Source: Rhabditoides inermis
Taxonomy: Eukaryota; Nematoda; Chromadorea; Rhabditida; Rhabditidae
Length of the DNA stretch: 64,000 nt
Direction of reading: 5' to 3'
Assembly (NCBI GenBank): GCA_963966185.1
Contig: CAWZYM010000214.1
Span: forward strand, 507,501-571,500
Position numbers and translations under genes: made by a program. Numbering within the stretch: position 1 is the first letter of the stretch; the number at the start of each line of letters is the position of its first letter. Below the pieces are notes generated by a model that saw nothing but the letters and a program-made list of their open reading frames with translations, did no database searches and was not told the origin of the DNA. Of the stretch, positions 35,486 through 46,353 are shown in pieces.

Positions 35486-35626
35486 AGAAGGATTGTTCAC
35501 CTCCTCCTCTCCTCGTCCTTTTTGTCGTCTCCGGGCGCACCGGCGGGACGCGGCATCTCGCGGGGAGAGCGGGGCGAGGCAATGACGGGGGGTGGAGGTG
35601 GAGAAGCGAGTGGGCTGGAGACGGGT
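33000..35626 (-). CDS. Lysine-rich protein, 5'-partial, function unknown
   Basis: Fifteen minus-strand exons join in consistent phase into 457 residues plus stop: 35626-35501, 35324-35248, 35204-35154, 35103-34990, 34942-34854, 34786-34673, 34625-34559, 34430-34390, 34338-34258, 34211-34049, 34006-33931, 33760-33664, 33613-33510, 33224-33170 and 33119-33000. Order of regions: Pro/Ser-rich start, several Lys/Glu/Asp-rich stretches (KEKKKKEKKDRED, SKTNKKKKSK), a Pro/Ala-rich linker (PAPPLPPAPPPAAARSP), then about 140 residues of ordinary composition (YPSQYSVDLNMDEILRVGF, FNWLAMHRTHYDTDPLEF) ending SKNPLF. The first exon begins after TTCTAG and needs an upstream exon that I cannot find; a TA tract and a minisatellite lie there. 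Fragments recur at 14428, 22505 and 62442. I do not recognise the family; a lysine-rich hinge as in large adaptor subunits is only a guess. Confidence 0.65.
33238..33505. repeat. CT-rich array in an intron of the lysine-rich gene
   Basis: A polypyrimidine run of CTCTCTCCC-type units on the plus strand, i.e. GGGAGAGA on the coding strand. It is the same intron position that borders the large polypurine array at 52545-54352 and 62379-62430. Other introns of this gene also carry CT/GA tracts (34448-34556, 34811-34848, 35345-35480). Confidence 0.85.
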
Positions 35627-35666
35627 CTAGAACAACGTAGGATATGCGCAAATTGGAAAGTGATGA

Positions 35667-35697
<31 letters not shown>

Positions 35698-35935
35698 GTG
35701 TAATGCAATATACGTGAGGTATGTATATATGTATGTGATATGCTAATAAATCTTTTTCATCAGATATTCGTCGAGCTTTTTTAATCTATTTTAATCGAGT
35801 TTATAGAGGAATTTTTTATGGAGGAATGAGTAGGATATTAGAATTCACGCAAACAAAGAGAAAGTAGACGATCTATCTGGACGGCAAGGGCTGTGCGTCG
35901 CCTTGGGACGGCAGTTCGCAGTAGGGAGCGCGTCC

Positions 35936-36926
35936 AGTGCAGGTGTCCCCAGATGCCGCGCACCAGTGCAGGTGTCCCCAGATGCCGCGCACCAGTGCAG
36001 GTGTCCCCAGATGCCGCGCGACAGCGCAGGTGTCCCCAGATGCCGCGCACCAGCGCAGGTGTCCCCAGATGCCGCGCACCAGCGCAGGTGTCCCCAGATG
36101 CCGCGCACCAGCGCAGGTGTCCCCAGATGCCGCGCGACAGCGCAGGTGTCCCCAGATGCCGCGCACCAGTGCAGGTGTCCCCAGATGCCGCGCGACAGCG
36201 CAGGTGTCCCCAGATGCCGCGCGACAGCGCAGGTGTCCCCAGATCCCGCGCACCAGTGCAGGTGTCCCCAGATGCCGCGCACCAGTGCAGGTGTCCCCAG
36301 ATGTCGTGCTCCAGCGCAGGTGTCCCTAGATGCCGCGCACCAGTGCAGGTGTCCCTAGATGCCGCGCACCAGCGCAGGTATCCCTAGATGCCGCGCACCA
36401 GTGCAGTTGTCCCTAGATGCCGCGCACCAGCGCAGATATCCCTAGATGCCGCGCACCAGTGCAGTTGTCCCCAGATGCCGCGCACCAGTGCAGGTGTCCC
36501 TAGATGCCGCGCACCAGTGCAGGTGTCCCCAAATGCCGCGCACCAGTGCAGGTGTCCCCAGATGCCGCGCACCAGTGCAGGTGTCCCCAGATGTCGTGCT
36601 CCAGCGCAGGTGTCCCTAGATGCCGCGCACCAGTGCAGGTGTTCCTAGATGCCGCGCACCAGCGCAGGTATCCCTAGATGCCGCGCACCAGTGCAGTTGT
36701 CCCTAGATGCCGCGCACCAGCGCAGGTATCCCTAGATGCCGCGCACCAGTGCAGTTGTCCCCAGATGCCGCGCACCAGTGCAGGTGTCCCTAGATGCCGC
36801 GCACCAGTGCAGGTGTCCCCAGATGCCGTGCCCCAGCGCAGGTGTCCCTAGATGCCGCGCACCAGTGCAGGTGTCCCCAGATGCCGCGCACCAGCGCAGG
36901 TGTCCCTAGATGCCGCGCACCAGCGC
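35936..36926. repeat. 29-bp minisatellite, about 34 units
   Basis: The unit is CAGGTGTCCCCAGATGCCGC plus GCACCAGTG, with variants such as CCCTAG for CCCCAG and GACAGCG for CACCAGTG. Because 29 is not a multiple of three and the unit lacks stops in most frames, long open frames run through it on both strands (for example 35893-36387 on plus and 35845-36282 on minus). These are unlikely to be genes. A block of variants around 36296-36470 recurs at 36590-36760, showing a higher-order duplication of roughly 290 bp (about ten units). Confidence 0.9.
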
Positions 36927-37300
36927 AAAAAAAATCATTTGCGCTTATGTCTCCGACCCCAAGTTTTGCAGTATTCAAGCGTTCAAAGGTAGACAATTCG
37001 TGTTCTGATTTCGAAAATTCTTCTGCTTCCCAGGCAGTTGCAGATTTGAAAGTAACGCCGAATCGTCGTTCTTTCGCTCAAAATAAAATTGTGTTAGGTT
37101 ATTATGATTTGTAATAAGACGCCGAGTCGAAAATAGGTCGCTACTGTACCTTTTAGGTGATACTAAACACTTAACGAGGTAAGTAATTCGTGAGTAATGA
37201 TATGAGGTAATTGCGGTTATTCTCGAGTGATGATGTAATCGAGGTAATTCTTGAGTAGTACTTGAGTTAGTCCGCTAATACGTCAAATTGCCAATTACTA
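36927..37300. other. Partial TTAA-type element and block edge
   Basis: 36940-37149 is the right part of a TTAA-type element (ends GTCGCTACTGTACCTTT). 37150-37270 matches 14965-15080 and, inverted, 43370-43480. No gene seen up to 37500. Confidence 0.6.
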
Positions 37301-37837
37301 GCTCAAAGAGCAACTGATGACAATGCTAGAAGAAAATACATAGTATCCGGTCAGTAGGGGTAAAATGACACTTCGGAACACGATTCTGGTAATAAAAATT
37401 CTAAGAGAGGCTTCAAAAGTTAAGTTTTGGAAATTGGAAATATTCATTACGATTCCTTTGTCAAAATAGCCTAAGTGGACGAGGGCGGAGCCTCAAACTG
37501 CTGCCCGCCGCTGCCGTACTCGCGGTCTCCCGCCAAAATCTGGTTCCGGGCGCGCTAATGTTCTGGGCGGGTGACTCTTTCCCCGGAGTTCTTCTTTAAC
37601 GAATATGATATAAGCCACGGGGAGACAGGAAACAGAATAGAAAAGACGCAAATCTTTTTTGTGCATGTCTGCTTTCATTTTTCGTAATAGCTTCGCGTTC
37701 ATGCCATTACAAAGAAATGACGAGAAACGAGGAAGTGTGCTTGTTTCATGATAACGATTAAAAAGTGTAGTGTACAATTGAACAATTCGATTAGTCGCAT
37801 CATTCTGAATGCACACACGTACTCGATCATTCCTTGT

Positions 37838-38692
37838 ACTTTCTCGCAAATTATGCGTCCCAGTCTTGCACAATGTTGACAAAGTATGCGTTGCCGGCAG
37901 CTTCCGGAGACGTCTCGGGTTTGATCTTAGAGATCGCACTGCTTCCGCACAAACGAACTCTGTGCCGTTTCCAGTGCGAACTCCGAAACACGAGACAAGA
38001 CACGAAGAATAGACGTTAATAATAATAAGTTTATTACCGTGTACATTTGGAGAAACAGTTCAATACAGCAAAATGAGCAATGGCATATGGTATGAGAGAG
38101 AAAAAAAAGTGTAAAATGATACAGAAAGCATCGAAAGTTGACTACAGTCTACGAATCTTCGAAACTGGCAACAAATGGGGATTACTTTCTAGGAAGGATT
38201 TCACAGTTTCATGTTTTGCAGACATTACTATGGAAGGGGGGAGTGAGTTCCAAAGCCTATAAATCCTGTTGAAAAATGCACTGCTCTTAAGGGCTGTATC
38301 AAAACACGGAACCACGCGCCACCCATGAGAAGTGCGAGAACGAGTTGGTACAAAGTTGAAAAGACCATGATAGTCAAGGTATGTAGAGTTTGTGGTCACT
38401 TTATGCATGTATGCCACATCATTCAGAATGCGCCGTTGCTCTAATGTTTGTTGCTCTAACGTTCGTAAGCGAGAATCTGGATTACGATAATATTGAAGTC
38501 GCCGTTGAATAAAAATAACATCAAAGATGCACTCACCCCGCCGTACAAATTCGGAGCGAGTTGGCGAGTGATTGTGGTTGTGGTGGAGAAGTAGATGAGA
38601 GCGATGGGTGTGAATATGAGAAGCACACGACACGCGCACTCGTTCACTATCAGTGGAAGAATGAATCGCATCACGCGAACGTTCTCCCAAGT
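37838..38692 (-). pseudogene. Subtype-II chemoreceptor broken by a LINE
   Basis: The exon 38692-38537 (TWENVRVMRFILPLIVNEC) and the final exon (38476 to about 37838) match G3 and G4. A 441-bp LINE 3' end (38018-38458) splits the final exon inside LAYERLFF-type sequence. A premature TAA also occurs near the end (about 37852, after DWDA). Exons for TM1-TM5 are missing: upstream sequence passes at about 39060 straight into what lies before exon 1 in G3. Confidence 0.8.
38018..38458 (-). mobile_element. 5'-truncated LINE insertion
   Basis: On the minus strand about 110 residues end in RIYRLWNSLPPSIVMSAK and VKSFLESNPHLL, the carboxyl end of a non-LTR retrotransposon ORF2. A 3' tail of TTA repeats (TTATTATTATTAA) follows. 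It is flanked by a 5-bp duplication, ACGTT (38013-38017 and 38459-38463); paralogs 18622 and 42775 show the empty site. Confidence 0.8.
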
Positions 38693-39076
38693 CTGCAACG
38701 TGTTTGTTTCAAGAGTTCATTATCTGCATGCATTTTCTTTTACATCGCAGATCAGAATTCCGTGGATATATTAAAATTAGCTGTAATATCGAAATAAGAT
38801 CTCACTGCAAAACTTCAGAAAGTCGGGAGGTTCTATTATTGAATCTAATATTCAAATGAAGTTGGTCACGCGGGAATTGTATTTACTTTGGTTTTTATAT
38901 GTGTATGTTTGATTCTCACGTAGTTCGTAGTAGTCATATTTTTGCGAAACAAATATCCTTCAGGTATACGACTCTTATAGGAAATGTTACTATCATTATA
39001 ACAATCATGACTTTCAAGAATGCAGCTGAAAATTTGAGTTAGAAATTGGTTCCACCACGCATAAGTGAACGAGTGA

Positions 39077-39351
39077 TATCAATCAGGCTTCAGGGAGCGC
39101 AGACACATTTGGATGTCTGGACGCAGTCGTGAGCATTTTATTGCATTCAATTACGGTAGCTTAGTTCTTTGAGCCCTTTTATTTTGGAGCGTAACTGAGT
39201 TATACTGAACTATCGTGACAGAATGAGTGACACATTTTACAAAGCTAACGATTAAATTCATGTAATAAGTTCAAATGGAACTTCCATGTTCGTTGTTTGT
39301 ACATTGTCACGTTGTGTTTCTTCTTTTTTGTGTCATTATTTGTGTTTTGAA

Positions 39352-39420
<69 letters not shown>

Positions 39421-40222
39421 GTAAAGGTAAAGGTAAAGGTATCCCCCCGATTCAAGAGATTCACTCTGCGGAGGAGGTCGAAGGAGGACCATGGCGATTT
39501 TCCAACGACGGTATCTGGCCTATTTTCGCAATAATGCGCCCGTGGGTGGCCTACCCTGCGGGTTACCTTCGCAGCAGACTGCTACCAATTTATCACCTTG
39601 GTACGGTCAAGCGCCCGAGAAGGGGATCGAACCCCCGACCCACCGAGTATAGCGGACATCGCTAACCACTACACTACGCGGTGCTCATATATATATATAT
39701 ATATTCCAGTTCACTTTCGGTCACCGTGTTTCTTGCCAGACAGTTGTCACTACCGTGTTGTGAGTGAGTAAAAAGCACTCTGTGCGAGAAGCGAGTATCG
39801 ATGAGCGATGACAACTCGCAGCTGGTTAGTTTCCACTTCCGGCCACTGTGCAGCTGCGCTCACTCAGTCGAAAAGCAGATACACGTACTTTTCTCGTTCT
39901 CTTTGCAGCAAGTGTTGTCGTGAAACTTATGTAGGCCCACAAATAATGACACAAAAAAGAAGAAACACAACGTGACAATGTACAAACAACGAACATGGAA
40001 GTTCCATTTGAACTTATTACATGAATGAATTCGTTAGCTTTGTAAAATGTGTCACTCATTCTGTCACGATAATTCAGTATAACTCAGTTACGCTCCAAAT
40101 TTAAAAAGCTCAAAGAACTAAGCTACTGTAATTGAATGCAATAAAATGCTCACGACTGCGTTTAGACATCCATATGTGTCTGCGCTCCCTGAAGCCTAAT
40201 TGATATTACTCGTTCACTTGTC
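39077..40222. repeat. Large inverted repeat between head-to-head receptors
   Basis: 39077-39346 and 39945-40222 are inverted copies (e.g. CATTATTTGTG / CACAAATAATG at the inner ends). They are the upstream regions of the LINE-broken receptor (minus) and G4 (plus). The centre (39347-39944) holds a TA microsatellite (39355-39416), a SINE and further partly matching sequence related to 20840-21010. Confidence 0.75.
39417..39690 (-). mobile_element. tRNA-derived SINE
   Basis: On the minus strand, GTGTAGTGGTTAGCG (A box, about 39675) and GGGGTTCGATCCCC (B box, about 39617) form a tRNA-like head. The acceptor stem pairs poorly, so it is not a tRNA gene. The far end (39417-39438) is a short AAAGGT repeat, and TA tracts flank both sides. 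The insertion appears to lie within a TA microsatellite. Confidence 0.65.
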
Positions 40223-40245
40223 AGACTTATCGTGAATACTTGAAA

Positions 40246-42958
40246 ATGGACGCGACTGTTTTCCAATACATTGAAAACGGCGTAGAAACTGTCGTTCTAT
40301 TGTTGACTATTCCTGTGGCTTGCATTTCCATTTACTATCAAACTATTTCTAGCAAAGTTCATAGAAACTTCCGGTAAGTATTCGATGTTATAATTTTTTC
40401 GTGAAGAAATCCTCATAGAATGTTTCTTCTATTATCTTCGTTGACGATGTTGGCAGACACGATTCTTAGACTGGCATTGATCACTTTGTTCCTACTATGG
40501 CCACCGGAACACTACAAAATCCTGAATACATCCTCGATCCTTCTGTTCTCTGCGAACTTTGCAGCGTTTGCGATGATGTTGTTGGAGAGATTATTCGCCA
40601 CCAACTTTCGCAACCGCTATGAGCACTCCTTCAAGAAAACTTCCGTGTTCCTACGGCTCACATATGTGGGTGATTTTTTTCATGCATGCTATGAATATGT
40701 TTGTTTTCAGGTATTCTTCATTTCCCTCATGGCAGCGTGTTTTCTGTTAAGTATGTAAACGACAATAATTTTTTTTAAGTGATCATTTCCAAACACGTTA
40801 CTGGTAATATACATTCTTACTGGAACGTCAAATTTTCCACTAAAACGATCAGTCACTGAAAATTCTAATCTTCCAGTTGAAAAATACAGTTTTCAATGGG
40901 AAAGTAAATTTACCAGTGGAGTGTTCAGGAACAACATACGTATACGGTCCGAATAGTTGCACAGTCGAGAGCGGTCAGGCCCGCGACCGCGCCGCGCACA
41001 CGCGACGCTCTGCTCTTTTGCGAAATCGCCAGCAAGCGGTTGAGCGCGATAATTTCTCGCCTGAAAACGCTACGCACTCATTCACTCGCGGGGCAGCGGC
41101 GCGCCAGTCTCACTCTCTGTGAGACGCGCTGTGCAACTATCCGGTCCGTGATATATTTGTATGTAGTATGATGAATGTATTCAATTTAGATGATAGGGGA
41201 TCGATCATATTATTCGTAACGTCAACAGCTCTAACAGTTTCCTCGATAATCGTTAGTTCTATTACAAGTACTAGTTTTTATTGCAATTTTCATTGCATTC
41301 TTCAGTTAGCTGTAGTTTTGATTCGTCAGAATACGCAGGCGTACCGAAGCCGTCACAAAAATATGATGCAACTCACGGAAAAATACCAGGTATGTCTAAG
41401 TACATGAAAGTACAACGTATCTGTTGTTGATCACTTCTCATTTTACCGTCCCCGCAAGTAGTTGCTCTCCTTTCCGCATTTCCTCGAATGAACACACGAT
41501 GACAAAGAAAGTCACACCCGCCGCCGCTTGGATAAGAGGTTTCTTGGAGTATCGACTGATTCTCGAATTGAGGCCGTTCACTGTGAGACGATAAGGCGAC
41601 GCCAAATAGGCATGTTTGGTGCACTAGTGGGCGAAGCGCAGATTCTTGATTGAAGTAAAAGAAGGTACAGAGCGAAAACGAGTTGATGAGCTACGGCGGC
41701 AGCCGCAACCGGAAAAGAAGAACGTCGTTGTTATCGATCGATATCTGGAGTCGTTCACTGTGAGACGATAAGGAGGAGCCAAATAAGCCTGTTGGAAGTG
41801 CACTAGTGGGTAACTCGCGGATTTCTTGGATTTCGCATCATGATAGTGACAAATGGATCGACCGGGAGCAAGTATGCAAATGGACGCGAGAAGTTCGAGA
41901 ACGTTTGACGGTAGACGCAATGTGGTCCATAAGGCTCACGCGTTCGAGGATGGATCAAGGCCGCATACTCTACATGGAGGTAGAAAGAAGATTCTCGAAA
42001 GAAGCTACCCACCGAATGAGGCTTTGCTAAAGAAAGCAAGACTCTCCGACCCATCCGGGGACAAAACACGAAACCTCTGTACAATGAAGCAAGTGAAAAG
42101 CCTTCGTTTATGTGCGGTCATGTCTCCGACCCCAATTGTTGATATACTGAAGAGTTGGGCGGTAGGCTATGCGTGGCGGGACCAACTTCTAACTCAAATT
42201 TTCAGCTGCATTCTTGACAGTCATGCTTATTATAGTGATAGTAACATTTCCTATATGAGTCGTATTCCTAAAGGATATTTGTTTCGCAAAAATATGACTA
42301 CTACGAACTACGTGAGATTCAAACATACACATATAAAACCAAAGTAAATACGATTCCCGCGTGACCAACTTCATTTGAATATTAGATTCAATAATAGAAC
42401 CTCCCGACTTTTTGAAGTTTTGCAGTGAGATCTGATTTTGATATTACAGCTAATGTCAATATATCCACGGAATCCTGATCTGCGATGAGAAAGAAAATGC
42501 ATGCAGATAATGAACTCTTGAAACAAACACGTTGCAGACTTGGGAGAACGTTCGCGTGATGCGATTCATTCTTCCACTGATAGTGAACGAGTGCGCGTGT
42601 CGTGTGCTTATCATATTCACACCCATCGCTCTCATCTACTTCTCCACCACAACCACAATCACTCGACAACTGGCCCCCAATTTGTATGGCGGGGTGAGTG
42701 CATCTTTGATTTTATTTTTTATTTAACGGCGACTTCAAGATTATCGCAATCCAGATTCTCGCTTACGAACGTCTATTCTTCGTGTCTTGTCTCGTGTTTC
42801 GGAGTTCGCACTGGAAACGGCACAGAGTTCGTTTGTGTGGAAGCAATGCGATCTCCAAGATCAAGCCCAAGCCGACTCCGGAAGCTGCCGGCAACGCATA
42901 CTTTGTCAACATTGTGCAAGACTGGGACGCGGAGTTCGATAGAAAACACAATAAATGA
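40246..42958 (+). CDS. Sre/Srab-like 7TM chemoreceptor G4 (subtype II)
   Basis: Intact gene of 324 residues. Exons: 40246-40373, 40419-40665, 40711-40750, 41190-41389, 42538-42693 and 42755-42958, phases as in G3. Marks: LLERLFATNFRNRYEHSF, KNMMQLTEKYQ, TWENVRVMRFILPLIVNEC, ILAYERLFFVSCLVF and the tail AYFVNIVQDWDAEFDRKHNK. Intron 3 is enlarged by a 205-bp GC-rich MITE, and intron 4 (1148 bp) contains the left border of the 4515-bp tandem duplication. Only the last two exons are inside the duplicated unit, so the second copy (47053-47473) is an orphan. Transcription through the long intron 4 has to skip a 164-codon open frame (41853-42347) of unknown origin. Confidence 0.78.
40945..41149. mobile_element. 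GC-rich MITE in intron 3 of G4
   Basis: The ends CGGTCCGAATAGTTGCACAG and inverted CGGACCGGATAGTTGCACAG match at 18 of 20 positions. The inside is far more GC-rich than the intron around it. Intron 3 of G3 (61 bp) lacks it. Confidence 0.75.
41470..42350. other. Repeat-like sequence in intron 4 of G4
   Basis: A roughly 80-bp motif beginning GTTCACTGTGAGACGATAAG occurs at 41577 and again at 41752, about 175 bp apart. An open frame on plus (41853-42347) and one on minus (41803-42084) overlap here; neither resembles a family I know. 42120-42230 is a relic of the TTAA-type element also found at 19180-19260. Confidence 0.45.
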
Positions 42959-43568
42959 TCGAGTGTTCATTTGTACACTACACTTGTTGATTGTCATGAT
43001 GAAACAAGCTCATTTTCTCGTTCTTCATCTCTTCGTAATGCCACGAACTCGAAGCGAAAATCAAAGCAAACACGCGAACGAAAATAACGTCTTTTCTATT
43101 CTGTCTCTTTCCTGTCTGAATACGGCAGCGGCGGGCAGCAGTTTTAGGCTCCGCCTTGTTATGCTATTTGGACAAAAGTACATACAAAGGAATCGTAATG
43201 AATGATGATTCCAACTTTTTGAAGCCTATCGGAGTTTTTATCGCCAGAATCGTGTTCCGAACTATCATTCTACCCCCACTGACTGGTTACTGTTTTCCCT
43301 GGCGTTCTTCTTCAAGCATGGTAGTTTCTCTCTGAGCTAGATGGCATTTTGGCGTATTATCGGGCTGACTCGAGTATTTTTCAAGAAAGATCCCAGTTAC
43401 ATCATTATTCGAGAATAACCTCAGTTACCTCATTTCTTACGAATTAAATACCTCGTTAAGAGTTTAGTATTTTCTCAAGGCTTCACTTAGGTCACAAGAC
43501 GACAAGACCTATGAGCATAGTTCGTGAGACCAATATAGGTTTGTTCAGTCAAACACTATGGACCGGTC

Positions 43569-43975
43569 CTAACAATTGCAAGAAATTTTGCGATTACAAG
43601 ATTTCTTGCTATTCAACGTTGTAACCGCAAGAATTCTTGCATTGCAACTTGACATGTCAATATTTCCTGCAAATGCAACAGATTGCATGCACCTCAAATT
43701 TGGGTAACTGAACCGAATCCAGATCACGGATTCGCATGTGCGAGCGTCTGACATATAAGCGCGCAGCATGCGAAATCATACGGATTTGCTTAACTGATAG
43801 ATCTATCAATAAATGTATGATGTGTTCTGATAGCCCTCATCTAGATGAATCAGGCAAAATCATTATTTTGCGATTAGTTTCCTTCGGTCGCGATTTCTTC
43901 CGTCGTTGCAACAGGTCTTGCCACTGCAATGTTGCATTCGCAAGAATTCTAGATTTCTTGTTATTGCAACGCGAT
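43569..43975. repeat. Imperfect fold-back element
   Basis: The ends contain CGCAAGAATTCTTGCA-like and GCAACG/CGTTGC motifs in inverted order (43569-43650 against 43900-43970). This suggests an old MITE. Copied at 48084-48490 by the tandem duplication. 43000-43370 holds only the 3' flank of G4. Confidence 0.45.
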
Positions 43976-43984
43976 GTTATAAGG

Positions 43985-44100
43985 CGAGTGTCAGCATCGA
44001 CTCAGCATGCGCATGCGCACTCTCCCACTCTTCTCGCCGTGATGAGAAGTGCGTCTAAGTAAACGTCGCTGTCACTCACCATATGTGCTTACCCTGAAAC
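43985..44100 (-). pseudogene. Relic of the last exon of a G7-type receptor
   Basis: On the minus strand, CTGAAAC|CC is followed by a shortened GGTAAGCACATATGGTGAGT and CGCACTTCTCATCA, matching the last exon of G7 with an internal deletion. It is duplicated at 48500-48615. It shows that the inverted block C once had a G7-type gene. Confidence 0.65.
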
Positions 44101-44781
44101 GGTAGTTCGTAGAAGAATATGCGACACTTCCAACACTGATGTCAGACTTACAGCGACATTTCTACCACTTTACAAACGGCAGCAACGCAAAAAAAGACAC
44201 TTTTCACACGGTCTCTGTAAGAACCGGACGACGTGAGTACTCGAAGCTTTCAAAGGATTTCTACGAGGTAGTAACAGTCATTTTGATCAAATATGCAAAT
44301 TATGCTAAATAAAGGTACAGTACACAGTGGCGAATTGTTTGACCCCCCGTTCGAGTCTTGACTCATGGAAATGAAAGAACAAAAAAAAAGAATGTTTCAA
44401 TGATGTTATCGAAACAGTTACCAAAGCGTGTTTGGTAACGGAAATTTCAAACTTGTTTCAAGAGACGCTCATAGCTCATAGCCAATCATCTAGAAAAACG
44501 TTACAAAAGTTTTCACCAAACATTAGTAACATTTATAGTTTCTTTTCCATCATCCATGACCCATACTTATGTACAAAGTGATATAAGTATTGATGGTAAT
44601 GATTAATCCAGGATAAGTATTGTAGACTCGGTTGAACGATGGTTGAATGAAAATTTCCCGTACTACACTCTTATTGACAATGATAGGCTTTGGGCTGTTT
44701 GATACCGAGAAGTTTTAGGCTGTTTGATACCGAGAAAACAATTTTAAAGAAATAATTTAACTGAATTTAATTTTTTTACCG

Positions 44782-44870
44782 ACAGTTGCAGCATTTTCGA
44801 ATGGCGCTCTATGTAAACGTTGTTGTAGTAGTTCATCAACTCGAATTCAATTGCAAACTGCAAATGAGTT
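44782..44870 (-). pseudogene. Relic receptor exon (third-gene type)
   Basis: The minus strand reads ELMNYYNNVYIERHSKMLQL, equivalent to KLINYNNNVYKARHSIMLQL of the block-A third gene, flanked by ACAG- and GTAAAA-like sites. It is duplicated at 49297-49385. A short match to the upstream region of that gene lies at 45155-45235. 44100-44780 and 44870-45150 hold nothing else that I can support. Confidence 0.6.
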
Positions 44871-45343
44871 TTTGCTGTTCACAGTACAGTTGTATTCGGC
44901 GAAGTCCCGATAATTAACATTAGTGTGAAAATGCCCATAAAAACCTATTGCACATTCTTATCTGAAAATCGTTCTATGAAAATCAATCATTTTTTACTGG
45001 CACAGAGAGCCTGCTGGCACACGTTCCAATTAAAATCATTTCAGTCCTATCTATCAATTGAGATAATCAGTACATGCCAACTAATTTCACTTGAAAGAAC
45101 TTCGTAAAAATGATGCAGATCGTTGTGATAGAAACTAACAGCGGATGACGACATTCATACAAGGCTCACCAATTAGCCACCAATTGACAACTCCTTGTGA
45201 ACAACTTCCTGCTTTCATTTTTTACAGCTGCTCTCGAGGTTATTTTGCACTGATATTATCACAGTCATTATAAATACATATAGTGGATGTGTAAAAATCA
45301 AACATATTGCATAAATAAAATACATTACAAAATGACGATGTCT

Positions 45344-46353
45344 TCATGTTTCATTGCGTTTTTCAAATTGCTTATCCCAGTCGGCTTGCATGTTTTCGAA
45401 ATACGATTGTGTTGTTTTTGTTGTGACCGAAGCAACAGCATACACCTACAAATACGCATTATTTCATGTCCTGTAGTTTTTGAAACTTATTACGTTGTCA
45501 TTTTTCTGACTGTTCTGTGGTTGGATACGGAGTCTACCAGAAATGCGAGTAAGAAACGACTTGACGTGATTGTTGTTGAAAACAAGACAAGAAACAAAAA
45601 AGAGACGTTCATATCCAGCGGTCTAGAACGGTCACACCTATTGACTCGAGAATGAATAACACTTACAAAGTTGTACGCTGTCTGATAAATCTGTAGTCTT
45701 GTCACGTTAGTGTCATTCACGAAAAATGCGCGATAGAAGAAGATGACGATGACAGCGACGCGGCACATCGCTTCGTTGACGAATATCGGCATGATATAGC
45801 GCACGGCTCGGATCGTTTCTGCCGTTTGATACCTGAACATCGATCATAATGATATTATGATATTGTATTAACTATTGTGCACTGTTATAATGGATATCAT
45901 TCACTCATTGTTCGATTTTCCCCACTTTTCCGTGAGTTGCAGCATTCTTGAATGACGTTGCTCGTATATTCGAGTGTTGTACCGTAGTAGTTTGAAACCG
46001 AGGAAAATTTCCAGCAAAACGAGTATTGCGAAAAGGAAAATCATGAAAATTTGAACATGATTATTGTCTAAAGCATTGTACGTGTATACAGATAAGAAAT
46101 TGTAATATACCCGATGTAAACAATAAATACATAACGCCTACTATCAAAAGCTGAAAATTTGATAAATTTGATGATGAACAAGATAAAGTCCGAAAAGTTA
46201 TACCAGTAAGAAAAGAATAATGTACGTAGACGATTTGAAGAAGTGCTCATAATAAGCTCGCATTCGCGTCGCAAATAGCCTTTCGAATAACAACATGAAG
46301 AATGCAACGTAATTCACTTCGAAGCAGATAAGCGTGAACGGATCCATAATCGT
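45344..46353 (-). pseudogene. 5'-truncated copy of the G2-type receptor, fused at the duplication join
   Basis: Identical in exon layout to 49859-50868, but exon 1 and the first third of exon 2 are missing because the tandem join cuts at 46353. The exon-2 frame continues in the opposite direction into unit-2 sequence, giving a 133-codon open frame (46599-46198, minus) that ends with MDPFTLICFEVNY and LLFERLFATRMRAYYE. TM1 and part of TM2 are lost, so receptor function is unlikely. Confidence 0.75.

Larger units (their letters stand above)
41839..46353. repeat. 4515-bp tandem duplication, unit 1
   Basis: Directly repeated at 46354-50868. By eye the units differ only near 45194-45230 versus 49709-49745 (about three substitutions). 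The join (46353/46354) shares just 1 bp with the flanks, so it looks like end-joining and not recombination between repeats. A recent event or an assembly duplication. Confidence 0.85.

Noticed and set aside
35845..36387. Overlapping 126-164 codon frames in the minisatellite
   Set aside because: A 29-bp period keeps several frames open at once; peptides are only the cycled repeat.
35936..36926. A CRISPR array (regular direct repeats)
   Set aside because: Units are contiguous with no unique spacers and the context is eukaryotic; it is a minisatellite.
39600..39686. Minus-strand tRNA gene
   Set aside because: The T arm pairs well but the acceptor stem fails at several positions, and the sequence is part of a longer repeat between TA tracts.
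41853..42347. A 164-codon gene in the G4 intron (copied at 46368-46862)
   Set aside because: No family resemblance, overlapped by an antisense frame, and its 3' part is TTAA-type repeat sequence; kept only as an unresolved note.
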